Below are positions 10,715 through 23,220 of a DNA stretch of 64,000 bases, in pieces. The notes below the pieces were generated by a model. It saw only the letters and a list, made by a program, of their open reading frames with translations. It was not told the DNA's origin and searched no databases. Positions within the stretch are counted from its first letter, which is position 1. Every line of letters starts with the position of its first letter. A program made the position numbers and the translations under genes. The DNA comes from Pontederia crassipes (taxonomy: Eukaryota; Streptophyta; Magnoliopsida; Commelinales; Pontederiaceae), in contig CM060187.1 of the NCBI GenBank assembly GCA_030549335.1, positions 9,362,001-9,426,000 of the forward strand, written 5' to 3'.

Positions 10715-13070
10715 TCACTAATCTCTACATCAAATTCTTGCAGCAATAGGATTCATCTGATAAGCCTTGGTTTGAATTCTTTTTTGCTGATCAGGTGCCT
10801 CACTGCTTGGTGATCAGTATACACAATCACCTTGTCTCCATTAAGATAAGACCTGAATTTGTCAAATGCAAATACCACAACTAATAACTCCTTCTCAGTA
10901 GTGGCATAGTTGACTTGAGCCTCATCTAATGTCTTGCTAGCATAGCAAATGACATAATGCTTCTTGTCTTTGGTTTGCTCCGGGACTGCCCCTACTGCTT
11001 GGTCAGAGGCATCACACATAACTTCAAAGGGTAATGTCCAATCTGGTGGCTGCACTATGGGGGCTGATATGAGGGCTTCTTTCAACTAATTAAAAGCCTT
11101 CATGCAATCTTCATCAAAATTGAACTCAATATCTTTTGCTAGCAGCCTTGTGAGGGGCCTAGTTATCATTGAAAAGTTTTGATAAACCTTCTGTAGAACC
11201 CAGCATGACCCAAGAAGCTCCTTATAGCTTTCACATTCTTTGGAGGTGGCAGCTTTTCATTGACCTTACTTTTTGCTTTGTCCATCTCAATCCCTCTGTT
11301 GGATACAATGTGGCCTAATACAACCTCCTCTTGAACCATGAAGTGGCACTTTTTCCAATTCAGAATTAGATTGGATTCCCTGCACCTTTGCAATACTCTT
11401 GTTAAATTTTCCAAACAAGCCTCAAAGGAATCCCCATAAACTGAAAAATCATCCATAAACACCTCCATAATGTCCTCAATTAAATCTGAAAAGATGGAGA
11501 TCATATACCTCTGAAATGTGGCAGGGGCATTGCACAATCCAAATGACATCCTCCTATATGCAAACGTCCCATATGGACAAGTGAAGGTGGTTTTGTCCTG
11601 GTCTTGGGTATGGATGGGAATGTGCAAGAAGCCTGAATAGCCATCAAAATAACAAAAGTGGGAATGCTTGGCCAACCTCTCAAGCATTTGGTCAATGAAG
11701 GAAAGTGGGAAGTGGTCCTTCCTAGTTGCTTTGTTCAATTTCTTGAAATCAATACACATCCTACAACCAGTAACTGTCCTGGTGGATATCAACTCATTTG
11801 TATCTGATTTGACTTCTGTAATCCCTCCTTACTTTGGCACAATCTGAACAGGGTTGACCCATTCACTATCTGAAATGGAGTAGATGATTCCAAAATTTAG
11901 CAACTTCAGCACCTCTTTCTTCACAACTTCCTTCATCACTGGATTGAGTCTTCTTTGACATTCAATTGAAGGCTTGTAGTTGTCCTCCATAGGAATCCTG
12001 TGCATGCAGATTGAGGGATTAATACCCTTAATATCTTCAATGGAAATAGCCTATTATCTCCCTGTACAGCTTTAATCTCTTCAGCAACTCCTGAACTTGT
12101 TCTTTAGGCAAGTTGGCATTGATGATTACTGGAAATGTGGAATTCTCTCCCAAGAATTCATACTTTAAGTTGCTAGGGAGAGGCTTGAGCTCCAATTTAG
12201 AAGGATTGTCTTGAATTGAATTGGGTTGGAGTTCAGCAGTGAAAACCTCCTGCACTCCATTCTGAAATTCTGAATTTCCCACTGATTTGGATGAGTCCAA
12301 TGCAGATTGGCATGCCTTAGCATCTGGATCTTCTAGTTCCTTCAAGTGATCAAACATTATGCACCTTTGCAAGGGGTCTTCAATGGGAATTATTGCAGAA
12401 ACTTGCTGTACAATCTGATCTAGTTGCCCATCTTCAAAATCACTTTCCTGAAAATTTGGCCTACTGATAACTTGTGCCAAATTGAATTCTATCTTATCCT
12501 CTCCAATTTGAAATGTCAATCTGCCCTTCTTAACATCTATGACAGCTCCTGCAGTGGCTAAGAAGGGCCTGCCTAGAAGAATTGGGGTGTTCAGGTCCTC
12601 TTCCATGTCAAGCACCACAAAGTCCACAAGAATATAGAATTTTCCAACTTTGAGGGGTATGTCTTCAATGATTCCATGTGGATACTTGATGAATCTGTCA
12701 GCTAGTTGCAAGGACATGTTGGTAGGCTTCATATCTCCAACTTCTAGCTTCCTGCAAAGTGATAGAGGGATTACACTCACTGATGCACCCAAATCACACA
12801 TTGCCCTCTGAATTTTCCTATTTCCAATTTCACAGGGAAATGAGAAGCTTCCTGGATCCTTTAGCTTGGGAGGCAACTTGTTTTGGATAATTGCAGCAGT
12901 CAAAGCTATGATCTCATGCTCCATGATTCTCCTTTTCTTAGTCAAGATTTCCTTTAAGAACTTGGCATATGAGGGCATCTCTTGAATGGCTTCAACAAAT
13001 GGCACATTGATATATAACTTCTTCAGAATTTCCAGGAATCTTCCATATTGCTGATCTTGCCTTGCTTTAA
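10715..13070 (-). pseudogene. pol: Athila pol fragment (Ath-2): PR, RT, partial RNase H
   Basis: Minus-strand Athila pol cut by the Ath-1 insertion. The protease region (12037-13005) has MCDLGASVSVIPLSL and ILLGRPFLA. RT (11166-11960) has [19 protein letters not shown] and AFCNAPATF-like blocks in the right order. RNase H starts near 11085 and has FTDHQ-equivalent [10 protein letters not shown]. The reading ends at 10715 within the block that follows, and a Trp codon near 10750 has become TGA. Several stops and frameshifts separate the pieces (near 11080, 11160, 11830 and 12040). The rest of RNase H, the integrase and the other LTR must lie left of the window, beyond Ath-1. Confidence 0.92.
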
Positions 13071-14749
13071 CTAATCTTTGAGGGAAACCCTACCTTTAAC
13101 CTCATTTTGAGGTTGCTGATTTTTGTTTTCCACTATAGATTCAGCTGGTTCTTCTGCAGATTTTGAATCTGTCTTGGTTGAATTGTCCTCAACTTTCTTC
13201 ATTGGTTCCTCAACAATCCTTCCACTTCTGAGTTGGACAGTCTGAACTTGCTCCTTAGAATTCATTTCCGGTTGTCTAGGGAGAAACATAGGTGGTCTGG
13301 TTGAAGTGCTAGCTTGTTGGGCAATTTGGCTCTCAAACAACTTCTGATTGACACTCAAGGCTTCATATCCAGAAGTTAATTTCTGCATTGCCTCCTCTTG
13401 CTTCTCTCGTTTCTTCAGAATTTATTGCAGCAACTCCTCCATTTTTGAGAATTGAGTGATTTGAGTTTGTGGTGGCTGCTCATATGGAGGTCTTTACATT
13501 GGGGTAGTTGAGGATTGATTCTGATATGGAGGTGGTTGGTTCCTTGGCAAAATCTTGAGTTGCCAATTAGAATTCTGCATGGGTGGCCCTTGATAGTGAT
13601 TAGCCTTATAAGAGAAGTAGGGGTGGTTCCTATTTTCTAGAGTATAGAACTCAGCAGGGGGCTTCACTCCATAATTCCCCATAGCATTCACTAGATCTAT
13701 AGGTTGTTCATATTACTGCATTATCAGGTCGCAACTCTTAGCGACATGGCCTTGGTTTTCACATACATCACACCTAGATTTAGAATTGGAAGCCTTTCCC
13801 ACTTTAGTTGACAAATTCAGCTTCTCCAAGGCCTTTTGTAATCCTTCTTCAATCTGCACAGCAATGTTATTGACTTGATTATCATTTGATGGCCTCCTTA
13901 TCCTATCATAAGTGAGGAAATGGTGGTTTTTGGCAATGTTCTCAATTAATTGGTAAGCCTCATCAATATTTTTGGATGCAAAAGTCCCTCCTGCAACTGT
14001 ATCTAATGCCTCCTTGGATGGATAGTTCAATCCCTTGTGGAAGTAGTTAACCAATTGCCATTTTTCAAACCCATGGTGTGGACATGCCCTCAGCAAGCTC
14101 TGGAGTCTTTTCCATGCATCACATATGTTCTCTTGATCCAATTGATAAAACCTGACAATCTGATCTCTATAATTATTAGTTTTGCTATGTGGAAAGAATT
14201 CAGCTAGGAACAATTGAATTATGGACTCCCAAGTGGCAATCTCTTCAGGTTTGAGGGTCTTGTATCAGGTCTTGACCTTGTCATTGAGTGAGAAGGGGAA
14301 TAGCCTCATGTAGACAGCATCCATAGGGGTATTATTGAAGTGGACAGTGCTGCATATTTCTTTGAAATTGTCAAGGTGTGAAGCTGGATCCTCATTCCCC
14401 AATCCAGCAAACTGATATTGCCTTATCATAGTGACCAATGCTGGATTCACTTCAAAATTGGCAGCAGATACTAGGACTCCATCCCCTTGTTGATTTCTGA
14501 ATAGCAATCCTTGAGTGTCCTTAGTGCAGCCATGTTAGCCTCTTCTTCTTCCTCCTCTTCAAAAATTCTTCTTCTTGCCTCTAGCCTTTGCAATCTCCTC
14601 CTTCTCAAGAATCTCCTTTCAGGTTCAGGATCTGATTGATAGTAGTCCTCTTGATGATCCAAATCCTGCATGAATGAATTAAGAAGTATCAAATTCAGAA
14701 AAGAAAGAAAACTAGATAAAAATGAAAAATTTAGAATGATAACTTGCAA
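13071..14749 (-). pseudogene. gag: Athila gag (Ath-2), broken
   Basis: The minus-strand gag is closely similar to those of Ath-1 and Ath-3. It has a basic RRFLRRRRLQR segment and an acidic run near 14560-14640, the ANFEVNPAL capsid start near 14460, CPHHGF near 14070, and a zinc knuckle (CDVCENQGHVAKSC) near 13740-13770. The Pro/Gln-rich tail covers 13494-13691. Stops and shifts near 14490, 14265, 13710, 13490 and 13390 break it into at least five pieces. This is a much more decayed copy than Ath-1, which fits Ath-2 being the older host of the Ath-1 insertion. Confidence 0.9.
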
Positions 14750-14833
14750 AAACTAAAAATTGGGCTAATAAATGGACTAATAACTAGTCTAACAGTAATT
14801 TAAACTATCTAAGTTAATCTAATTGATCTCAAA

Positions 14834-14851
14834 TCCCCGGTAATGATGCCT
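14834..14851 (-). other. Decayed primer-binding site of Ath-2
   Basis: Read on the minus strand this is AGGCATCATTACCGGGGA, five differences from the tRNA-Asp-type site, four of them C-to-T or G-to-A. It lies next to the 5' LTR end at 14858. The pattern fits deamination of methylated cytosines. Confidence 0.8.
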
Positions 14852-14857
14852 AAAACT

Positions 14858-17469
14858 TTATAGTGATTTTGAGGAGTGTAATGATAACTTGTTGATTTTG
14901 TGGTCAAAATTTGGATTTTTCAATTTTTGATTTAACTCCCTAACTCACTCTCTACTACAAGTGTACAGGTCAATTGTAATGGATCCAAATGTCATATCCA
15001 TAGTGATTTGAAGCCAAAGACTCTCTAAAATAATCTAGACTAGCCCTACTTCAAGTGGCAAAAACAGGAAATTAAGAAGAGTAGAAAACATATTTTTAAT
15101 TATGGCAAAAATGATAACTATTTTTGGATTTTTGAAAATTTATCTGAACTGAATTATAAATGCTAGACTAAGGGCTAAATGAGATTATCTATCAATGAGG
15201 AAGATTCTCCTAGGAATTGGGGTTCATCTAGTTCAATTATGGATGGAATGGAACAAGTTATCAATTTTAAAATTCAAATATGATTCAACCTGAAAATTGG
15301 CTTCTCTCATAGCTCATTTAATCTAGAATTAATCATTATATTATCATATTAATGTTAGACAGATTGAATTGGATAAGTATCCTCACTGTTATCAAGTTAT
15401 CAATAGGCACAATTCTAGAATTTTACTAATTTTGTCATTTCCTTTCAGATTTTAGCAATTTCAGTTTGGCATTACAATCAAACTCACATTAATACATCAA
15501 CTAATCAGAAAAGTAATGGATCCAATCCTAATGCTAATGCTTCTTGGTATATCTCTAAACAACAAGAGAATTTTAAATCAGCCTCTCAGCTGCAAATAAA
15601 ATGAACACATTATCATTAGTTAATTGGAAGCATCGAGCTCATGATTACATAAGGGAATTCAATCAGTTGTCATTGCTCCTTGGTTCATCTCTGAATAGCA
15701 AGAAGACCTTAAGTTCACTTCTCAATGATTTAATGAAATCAGAGATTTACAATAACAAAGAAGAATCCCTCAAAATTCAGGAAAACAGAATTCTGAAATA
15801 ACCAAATCAGGAAGAAAATCAACACCAATTACAAGTTGAAATCTTAGAAATATCATTGCCTCTTAATACATTTCTGAATAAGAAGAAATCCACACAATCT
15901 ACTTCTCAGCAACTAATGGAATAAAGGGTTCTACAATGATAGAGAGATCCATTAAAAATCAGAAATCAGAAATGCCGAATCAGAATTCAGATTTCAGAAA
16001 ATAATAAATCAGATTCCTAATTGGGATTGGATCTAGAAACATGGCATTGGTTCTTGATTCATTTCTGAACAAGGAGTAAATCAAAGGACAACCTCTCAGT
16101 TGTAAATATTAGTAGGACCTCACAATGTCAAGAACATATCCATATGAATAAAAATTTTAGAAATCAGAATGCAGAACTTGATTCAGTGCAAGAAATCAGA
16201 AATGTCCATAATCCATCCACAATTAAACTAGATTACTATCCTATCTTAGGTGAAATAGAAATTAGATCCTCATAATTACAAAGATTGATACAAAGTAGGG
16301 GAAGAAACTGATATAAATCATCCTGAAATATAATCTGTCGACAAGAAATTCAGCAGCCTTCTTCTCGAGCTTCTTCTTCTCCCTTCTGCTCCAGAAACCC
16401 TCCAATGGCCAGCCCCCCTTGCTCCTTCTGGTTTCTCAGCTTATATATGTCCTCTCATCACCCTTGGATGTAGATAGGAAGCTTCCATTACTCCCTGATT
16501 GTGCCATGTGTCGTGTCTAGAAAATATCAGCAGGTGCCAGCTTTTTGGACAGCCAAAAAGCAAGTGGTCCCCCCTCCTTTTCCATCTAGTGCAGCCTTCT
16601 TTTCCCTGCTAGAAAGGCCACAATAGAAAGCATCAAAGTCCTTAAATGGGATTAGGACAATAACAATTATTAGCTCTATTATCAAATGGGAATTGGTGTT
16701 GTGCAGGAATGAAATCCATAATAAAAAATGATAACTTTTAAACTCGGAGTGATAACTTTGCACCATATCATGAAGATTATCCAAATATGAGTGGTTTAGG
16801 GCAGTGAAGGCATCAAAGGGATTAGGATGGCAAGTAAATGAGGTCAGTTATCAAATGTGGATAAGATTTCATAGGAATGATAACTTTTGTGACCCGGAAT
16901 GATAACTTGTTGCCAAAAAGTGATAACTTGTTGTAAACTTAGTTGTGGTTATCCAAATGTGATCAAATCAGAGCAGCAAGGAGTTAGGATAGTAATTTAA
17001 CAATTTTCTAACGCTTTTATGCAGAAATGATAACCTTGCACATCGAAATGACAATTTTGCCCTAAAAACGATAACATGACACCAAAAATGATAACTTGTG
17101 AAATGGAATGATAACTTTGCAGAAGTTGAAGTATGATTACCCAAATATGATTAATTCATAATGGCAAGGGATTTAGGGCAAGATAATCACTAGAAATCAG
17201 CTCAATTAGAAAAATGATAACTTTGCACATTGGAATGATAACTTGCCCAGAAAATGATAACTTGGCATAGAATTGATATATTTATGGATTTTAGCAATTC
17301 AGAACCTCTATGCACATGGAATTAAATGTAAAATGAGAATGATCAGCTGATTATCACAATCCATTGCATTCCAAGCATAATTGACCAAAAGTTAGGCAAA
17401 ATAATGGCTCGATATGGGTGAAATGAATGAAAAATTGGATAAAAACCTAATATGATCAGCTAGAGATCA
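14858..17469 (-). repeat. 5' LTR of Ath-2 (2,612 bp)
   Basis: The minus-strand LTR starts (right end) with TGATCTCTAGCTGATC and ends by 14858, where the terminal CA has become AA. It matches the Ath-1 and Ath-3 LTRs throughout. It carries many GATAACTT motifs, which are AAGTTATC on the element's strand, at 16730-17280. A minus-strand TATA box (tatataag) lies near 16440-16448. The sequence right of 17469 is Chr-1 LTR starting atgca, the presumed 5-bp TSD (17470-17474). The other LTR is outside the window. Confidence 0.92.
16440..16448 (-). promoter_or_regulatory. TATA box in Ath-2 LTR
   Basis: On the minus strand the sequence reads catatataagc. It is at the position equivalent to the Ath-1 box, about 1.03 kb from the LTR start. 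Confidence 0.65.
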
Positions 17470-18425
17470 ATGCATCCACTTGTGTAAGCACATAGGATTG
17501 ATTATCTTAGTCCAAAAATCATAAATGATATATGACATGTAGATATGGAAGTCTACTTTTGATAGGAATTAGAATCATCTCAATTTGAGATGTGTTAATG
17601 GAGTTATGGTTCAAAGATTGAACGACTGTCAAACTGCTTTGAAAAGTATTTTAGCTGTCTTATTAACTGTGCGTAAAATTGTAAACATCATATTATTTAT
17701 TGAAATTTATTATGCATATAGATGATTAAGAATTCTTTGAAGCGAACCTTTCTTCTCACCGTAGTCAAACTGTTAAAATTGATCAAGATTGATGCTAGTG
17801 TGGGATTTTCTAAGAACATATCTTATCGAGATAAATTCTGAGAAATTTATCTCTAAAACCCACTAGTGTCTACTTTCAAATTAAATTGGAATGAATAGAA
17901 TATCACTTCTATAAGTGAAGATATAATTTGAAAATCACCAGTATGTAGAATCTGTCCAAAGTTATAAGATTATGCTTTGGATAGTGTTAATCATATGATT
18001 GATAAATATTGTTATATATTATGATTGAGTTCTCAAAGAGGGGATCATTATTGTGTTATCTTTAAATATTCATGATGCATAAATGCATGCTTTGTTATTG
18101 TTTTAAAATTGATATTGTGTTCTATTGAAGCCTAGAATCTTTGCATGCTAGGAATTGATTATTGAACTATATTTTGATCCTGATTGAGAGTCTATTATGA
18201 TTCTATAATGAGTGGCACATTGGATGATGCTTTGAAAGTTGAAAACATAGTGAAAACACGTAGGGTCACATTGCCTATATGGATAGGTCGACCGTTGATG
18301 ATGATCGGTCAACCGGTGCACATGTCATGATTATGTCGGTCAATTTTGTATATAAAATCGATGGATTGGTGTCAATGTCACGTCCGTATCGGTCAAAGTT
18401 TGACACAAGACCGGTCGACCGCTGG

Positions 18426-19164
18426 CACTACAAGAAATTAGGTCATTAGCGAAAAGATATGTAGTCGTTAAAAGTTGTCATATTGCCGTTAATACTCATC
18501 AACGACAAGAAAAAACTAGTCATGACTCTTCGCTATAGGTCCCGCCGCTAAAAAGTTTTAACGTCCAGTGTGAATAACTGGCCATTGATTCTTTTTAAGG
18601 ACCACTGTAATTCTCTTCCTTAAAAATTCTAATAGCAATTAGTATGCTGGTCCCCTATATAACTTATAAGGACCATTCACCTAGTCGCTAAAGACATCAC
18701 CGAATTGAATCTCATTTTGGATGAACCGACCATTTTTTTAAAGTTTTTTTTGTGAACAAATAATCTGATAGAAAATATTATTTTAAATTTAGAAAAGATC
18801 CAAAGATGGACCTTCTCCATAAAATTCTACATTAGCCCATTAGTCTCCTCCTCTATTAATACTTGTTTCTTTGCTCTCATCATACTATCATAATGAATGT
18901 GGGACTATACCTACTTGTTCTTTTCTTCTTTCATATTTTTAACGACAAGATGATGGTCGTTAATTTGAATATTAAGGACCAGATTTTTTCTGGTCCTTAT
19001 TGTTGACTTTTAATGGCCAGTCGTAAGAATATTAAGGACCAGAATTTTTCTGGTCCTTATTGTAGACGACCAAAATTTTTTCTAGTCATTAAAAATGATG
19101 TTTAACGACCATATTTGAATCTCTTCGTTAATTATGATCGCTAAAACTCACTTTTCTTGTAGTG
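18426..19164. mobile_element. Non-autonomous CACTA (En/Spm) element, 739 bp
   Basis: The termini are CACTACAAGAAATTAGG and, inverted at the other end, CACTACAAGAAAAGTGAG. It is flanked by the 3-bp direct repeat tgg (18423-18425 and 19165-19167), as expected for CACTA elements. The second Chr-1 LTR lacks the whole block and shows a single-copy site, which proves it is an insertion. Inside are inverted subterminal repeats built on ttaaggaccag/ctggtccttaa (18960-19060). No transposase ORF is present, so it would need a transposase from elsewhere. Confidence 0.96.
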
Positions 19165-19705
19165 TGGTTATGGCCAGTCGACCGCTCTAGTGTATTTGAT
19201 AGATTGTTTATCATTTTTAATTGATCTGATTGATAACTTAGATGCTTTCGAAATGCATGCTAAGCCGTAAATAGGAATTGTTAATGTATTGATATATTGA
19301 TTGATTGAACCTTATCAGAGGAATGTAACCGATGAGCTTGTCCTATTGGGAGGTAGATGCCTCCACATTGATCGATTGGCCCTTCGGGCACCTATTATTT
19401 GAGGAACGAATAGATTTTCCGTGGCCTAGCTAGCCACTTGTTTGACTAAGGCGAGATTCAGCCTCCGACCTATTGTTAAAAGCGCACATATTGATTGATA
19501 ATTGATTGAATTGAAAATTGGAGTTGTCTCTTGATGAGGAATAAGAGTGGCTATTTGGGGACCGTATTATGGAAGTTTTGGTGCGAGCTTCCACTCTTCA
19601 AGTGATAACAAATAAGATAATAATCTTAATTAAGCATGAGCACTATTGGACCTTGGGTCATATTGGGCATAAAGATGCCATATTGTTTGAATGGTTCATG
19701 CTTAA

Positions 19706-20500
19706 TAGGGCAAAGCAAACCCGGGACCGGGTCCGGGTCTGAGCGGACCCAGTCCCGACCCGGATTATGCCGGCTCAAAAAAATTTTGACCCGGTACCGG
19801 ACCCGGGCCGAATCCAGTTTCGGGTGGGTCCCGGCAATCCCGGAATGCGACCGGGTTTGCGGCCGGGAATCGATCACGCGCGACCACGCTATTGGCGGCC
19901 ACGATCTAGCGCGGCCACCTGGCGAGCCGATCCGCCGCCTGGCAGGCCGATCTACCACCTCCGGCCGCCAGACGGCCGGATCGGCCAGCAGGCGAGCCGA
20001 TCCGGCCGCCATGCGCCGAATCGGCCTGCCAGTGGCCGACTCGGCCGCCAGGCGCCGGATCGACCTGCCAGTGGCCGATCCGGCCGCCAAGCGCCGGATC
20101 GGCCAGCAGTGAGCCGATCCGGCTGCCACCAGCGGCCGAAGTAGAGAGGGGGTTAGGAGAAGGGGAGGGCCGCTAGAGTCGTCGGTGCCGCCGCCGTCGT
20201 GAGAGAGAGGGAGTGGGCGCCGAGATGTCGGTGCCGTCGCCGTCGTCGTGAGAGAGAGGGAGAGGGCGAGAGAGAGAGGTGGGAGAGATTGAAATGAGAG
20301 GAGAGGGTAGAGAATGGGTTTATATAGTGGGTTTATATCGGGTCGGGTCCGTATCGGGTATCTGCATTGCTGCCTGGCGGATTTTCAAGTCATTAGACCC
20401 GGTCCCGGCCCGGATCTAATCCGGGCCGTGTTATTTTCCCGATTTTCCGGGTCGGGCCGGGCCGGGTCAACCCGGTTGACCCGGCCCGTGCTCAGCCCTA
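19706..20500. mobile_element. Non-autonomous hAT-like element, 795 bp, GC-rich
   Basis: The ends are TAGGGCaaAGCA and, inverted, TAGGGCTGAGCACGGGCC. It is flanked by the perfect 8-bp direct repeat atgcttaa (19698-19705 and 20501-20508), the TSD size of hAT transposons. The second Chr-1 LTR has the uninterrupted site. The interior is very GC-rich beside AT-rich flanks, with proline/arginine-coding-like frames on both strands that come only from the repeats. It holds three 39-bp tandem units at 19997-20113 and CCGCCGTCGT-type repeats near 20190-20260. No transposase is seen. Confidence 0.93.
19997..20113. repeat. 39-bp minisatellite, three units, inside the hAT element
   Basis: Three diverged units start at 19997, 20036 and 20075, each with a ccgatccggccgcc-like beginning. 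The unit length is a multiple of three, which keeps several frames open and explains the spurious ORFs here. Confidence 0.85.
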
Positions 20501-21181
20501 ATGCTTAATATTGGTGAGCCTAAAGATTGAATTATTGAAAATGAATCTAGGTCGAAGAAATGCCTAGTTATTGGATTGAATTGTATTGTTATCGTTATTG
20601 AATAATTGGAATGAATCTAGGATAATGTTATACCTAGATATTGAATTGGATTGTATTGTTATTGAATCATAGTTATTGCTGCCCATTTTATTAATTTATG
20701 TGATTCTAGAGTAATGACTCTTATAGCAACATATTGAATTATTATTGAAATTGATAGATCGTTTCTCTTTATGGTTATTATTGCATATAGGCATTGCTAT
20801 TGCATTCATATGTTTATGGTTAATAAGTGCATTTATGGATGACATGTGTCATCCGAATTGTCATGACTTACATACTGGGAAGCTCATGGGATGGATTTCC
20901 TCTGCACGTATCCTGCAGGCGAACGTGATTGAAGGTGCTAATTAATAAAAGTAATGACCACGACTGATGCTCATGACGAATGATGCTTGCACATGTCCTC
21001 GGTTAATTAAAAGTTAAGTCTCGTAATCCTTTGATTAATCATTTAAATTATTAGTGTTCCGCTGCATTATATCATGTACTAAGTTTGTTGCCTATTTATG
21101 TTCATAGGTGACTCCCGAAAGAAAGATATTTTCTTGATCCTGCGATGACTCCGGGAGATGTGTTCCCGAGGGTGTGACAGT

Positions 21182-21193
21182 TAGGTATCAGAG
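21182..21193 (+). other. Primer-binding site of Chr-1 (tRNA-iMet type)
   Basis: taggtatcagagc follows the LTR end by two bases. It is one base off the TGGTATCAGAGC site that primes many chromoviruses and copia elements from initiator tRNA-Met. Confidence 0.85.
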
Positions 21194-23220
21194 CCTAGCC
21201 TAAGTTTAAGGCTATATTAAATTGTCAGAGCCAAAGATGAGCTCTTATTATTGTTAGTGAAAAAAAATAATAATAAGGCCAAAGTTGGTTCTTATTATTG
21301 TTAGTCTGCCAAAAGTCTAAACACTATTTTTATAATCCTTATGGACCTAAAGTGTAATTCTAATGTTGTATCTTTGTGATTATTAAATGCCTAAAGTCTA
21401 AGCCTAATGTGGGCTTATTGTGACTATTAAGATTCTATTGTTTAAGGTTGACCCTCTATTGTCATTAGTGTATCAAAAGCCCATTATTATTGTTCTTATT
21501 ATCTTAATGCCTAAAATTAGGGCTCTTTTAGATTGCTAATGCTTTCCAAAGTATAAACCTAAGATATGACTTTTATTGATCAAAGGAATTGAGTGCCTCT
21601 ATAGACCTTTAGATTTTTAGGTCTAAGTTCCTAAGTTTCTAAAGGAATCCAAAATCCATATGCAAGTGTCATGAGCAATGGTCAAGTTAAGAGGTATAAT
21701 GATGTACATTTGAAAGTCTTTAGGTGCAATTGATAGGGATGATTGAATTTTAATCATGAGATGAATGGTCATTACATGTTAGGGGAAATGCTAAGTTCTT
21801 GCATTCAAAATTGGTTATAATTGAATTTCTAAATTGCCTCTAAATGATTATGGACAATATAATGTAAAGTTTGGCCTCATTAGGTAACCTTAATGATTAT
21901 TGGGACATGATTAATGAATCTGTCCAAAGCTGTATACCTGTCTTGTTCAAGATAATTGGATCAGTTTTTATCATTGAAAAATTATGAATTAATTATGGAG
22001 ATTAGCTTTTGAAGTCTAATTTCCATAGAATAAAAAATCAAACTAATTGGGGTTGGATATTGAAAGTTATCATGGAAAAGTGAGCTGCTGTCATGTTGTT
22101 TCGAGGTGCAGCATGACTGAAGTGTAAATTTTATAGTAAATTGTGCAAATTGAGTTAGGATCTGATTTCTTAGAATTTGAAAAATCTTTCTCTTAACTTC
22201 TAAGAGAAAGTGGAATTGTTTGAATTGGAGCTGCACACATTGAGTTATATAAATTATAAGTCTCAGTTGTCAAAGTAGAATATGAAATTGATGGATGAAA
22301 TTGTTAGGTCTTTGAGATCAAATTGTGAAGTTATAAAATTATGAAAAATAAAGTTTGCATGGGAACCATGGACAATAGAAAAGAATGTATGTCATTCCTA
22401 AATTTTTAGGAAGTTGAAATGTAATACTCATAGTCTTAGTTTTGAATGTTATAGTTAAAAGATAGGAAAATGATTTCTATGAACATGGTTAATATTGGTA
22501 AGAAATGGCTCCAATTTGTGATTATATACAAGTAATGATGATAAGAGTATAAAACCTACATGATAAGAAAAAGAAAGTCAATGTTATGTATATGTACTTA
22601 TGAACTACTCATGGTTTGAGTGAGAGAAATGTTTCATTTTGCTAAGATAAAGAAAATCAATGCACATTATTGTGTCATGATTATTGCATCACATATTTAC
22701 TAAGTATTGATAGTATGTATATGAACTAATTGTACATAGGATTGTATAGGTGTTATAAAAAAAAGAGGGATCACAATATTGAAAGATGCAAGATCTTTGT
22801 GAGAACAAGGATAAATAGTTTGAGAGGAAAATGTGTTTCTATCAAACTTATAGAATGAAACAAGGTGATCAAAATGTTGTCTCACTTAGAATGATAAAGA
22901 TGATCACTCCAACTTATTGTTAAAAAGAAAAAAAATATTTACTTGATTAAGATGCAATGGACCTTAAGACAACTAGAATTCGAATGTGAACTCTCATGAT
23001 AAGTTGTGAATGTTAAAGGAAACCATATAAAATGACATTTAAATCGTTTGGCACTAATGAAACTATATCCTCACCATAAAATGATTTCAAGGTGAGCATA
23101 GGAAAAGATTAAGAATGGAAACTAAGGTTATAAATCTTTATTGTGATTATAAGTGAGAGAGTGCAGTGACAGAAGATGAAAAGTTTTAGAAAGGAGGAAA
23201 TTCGAGGACGAATTTTTTTT

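Larger units (their letters stand above)
17470..21179 (+). repeat. First LTR of chromovirus-like element Chr-1, interrupted
   Basis: It matches 23967-25982 plus 32465-32540 base for base over long stretches. It ends gtgtgaca, followed at once by a primer-binding site. Only the part after the Ath-2 insertion is in the window; by comparison with the second LTR about 730 bp lie to the left. Two DNA transposons (18426-19164 and 19706-20500) interrupt it; without them about 2.16 kb of LTR remain. Relative to the other LTR it lacks about 45 bp near 17746. Confidence 0.9.

Noticed and set aside
19626-20144. Overlapping ORFs of 125-167 codons on both strands
   Set aside because: They arise from the GC-rich 39-bp repeats of the hAT-like element and start or end outside its boundaries; no domain is visible.
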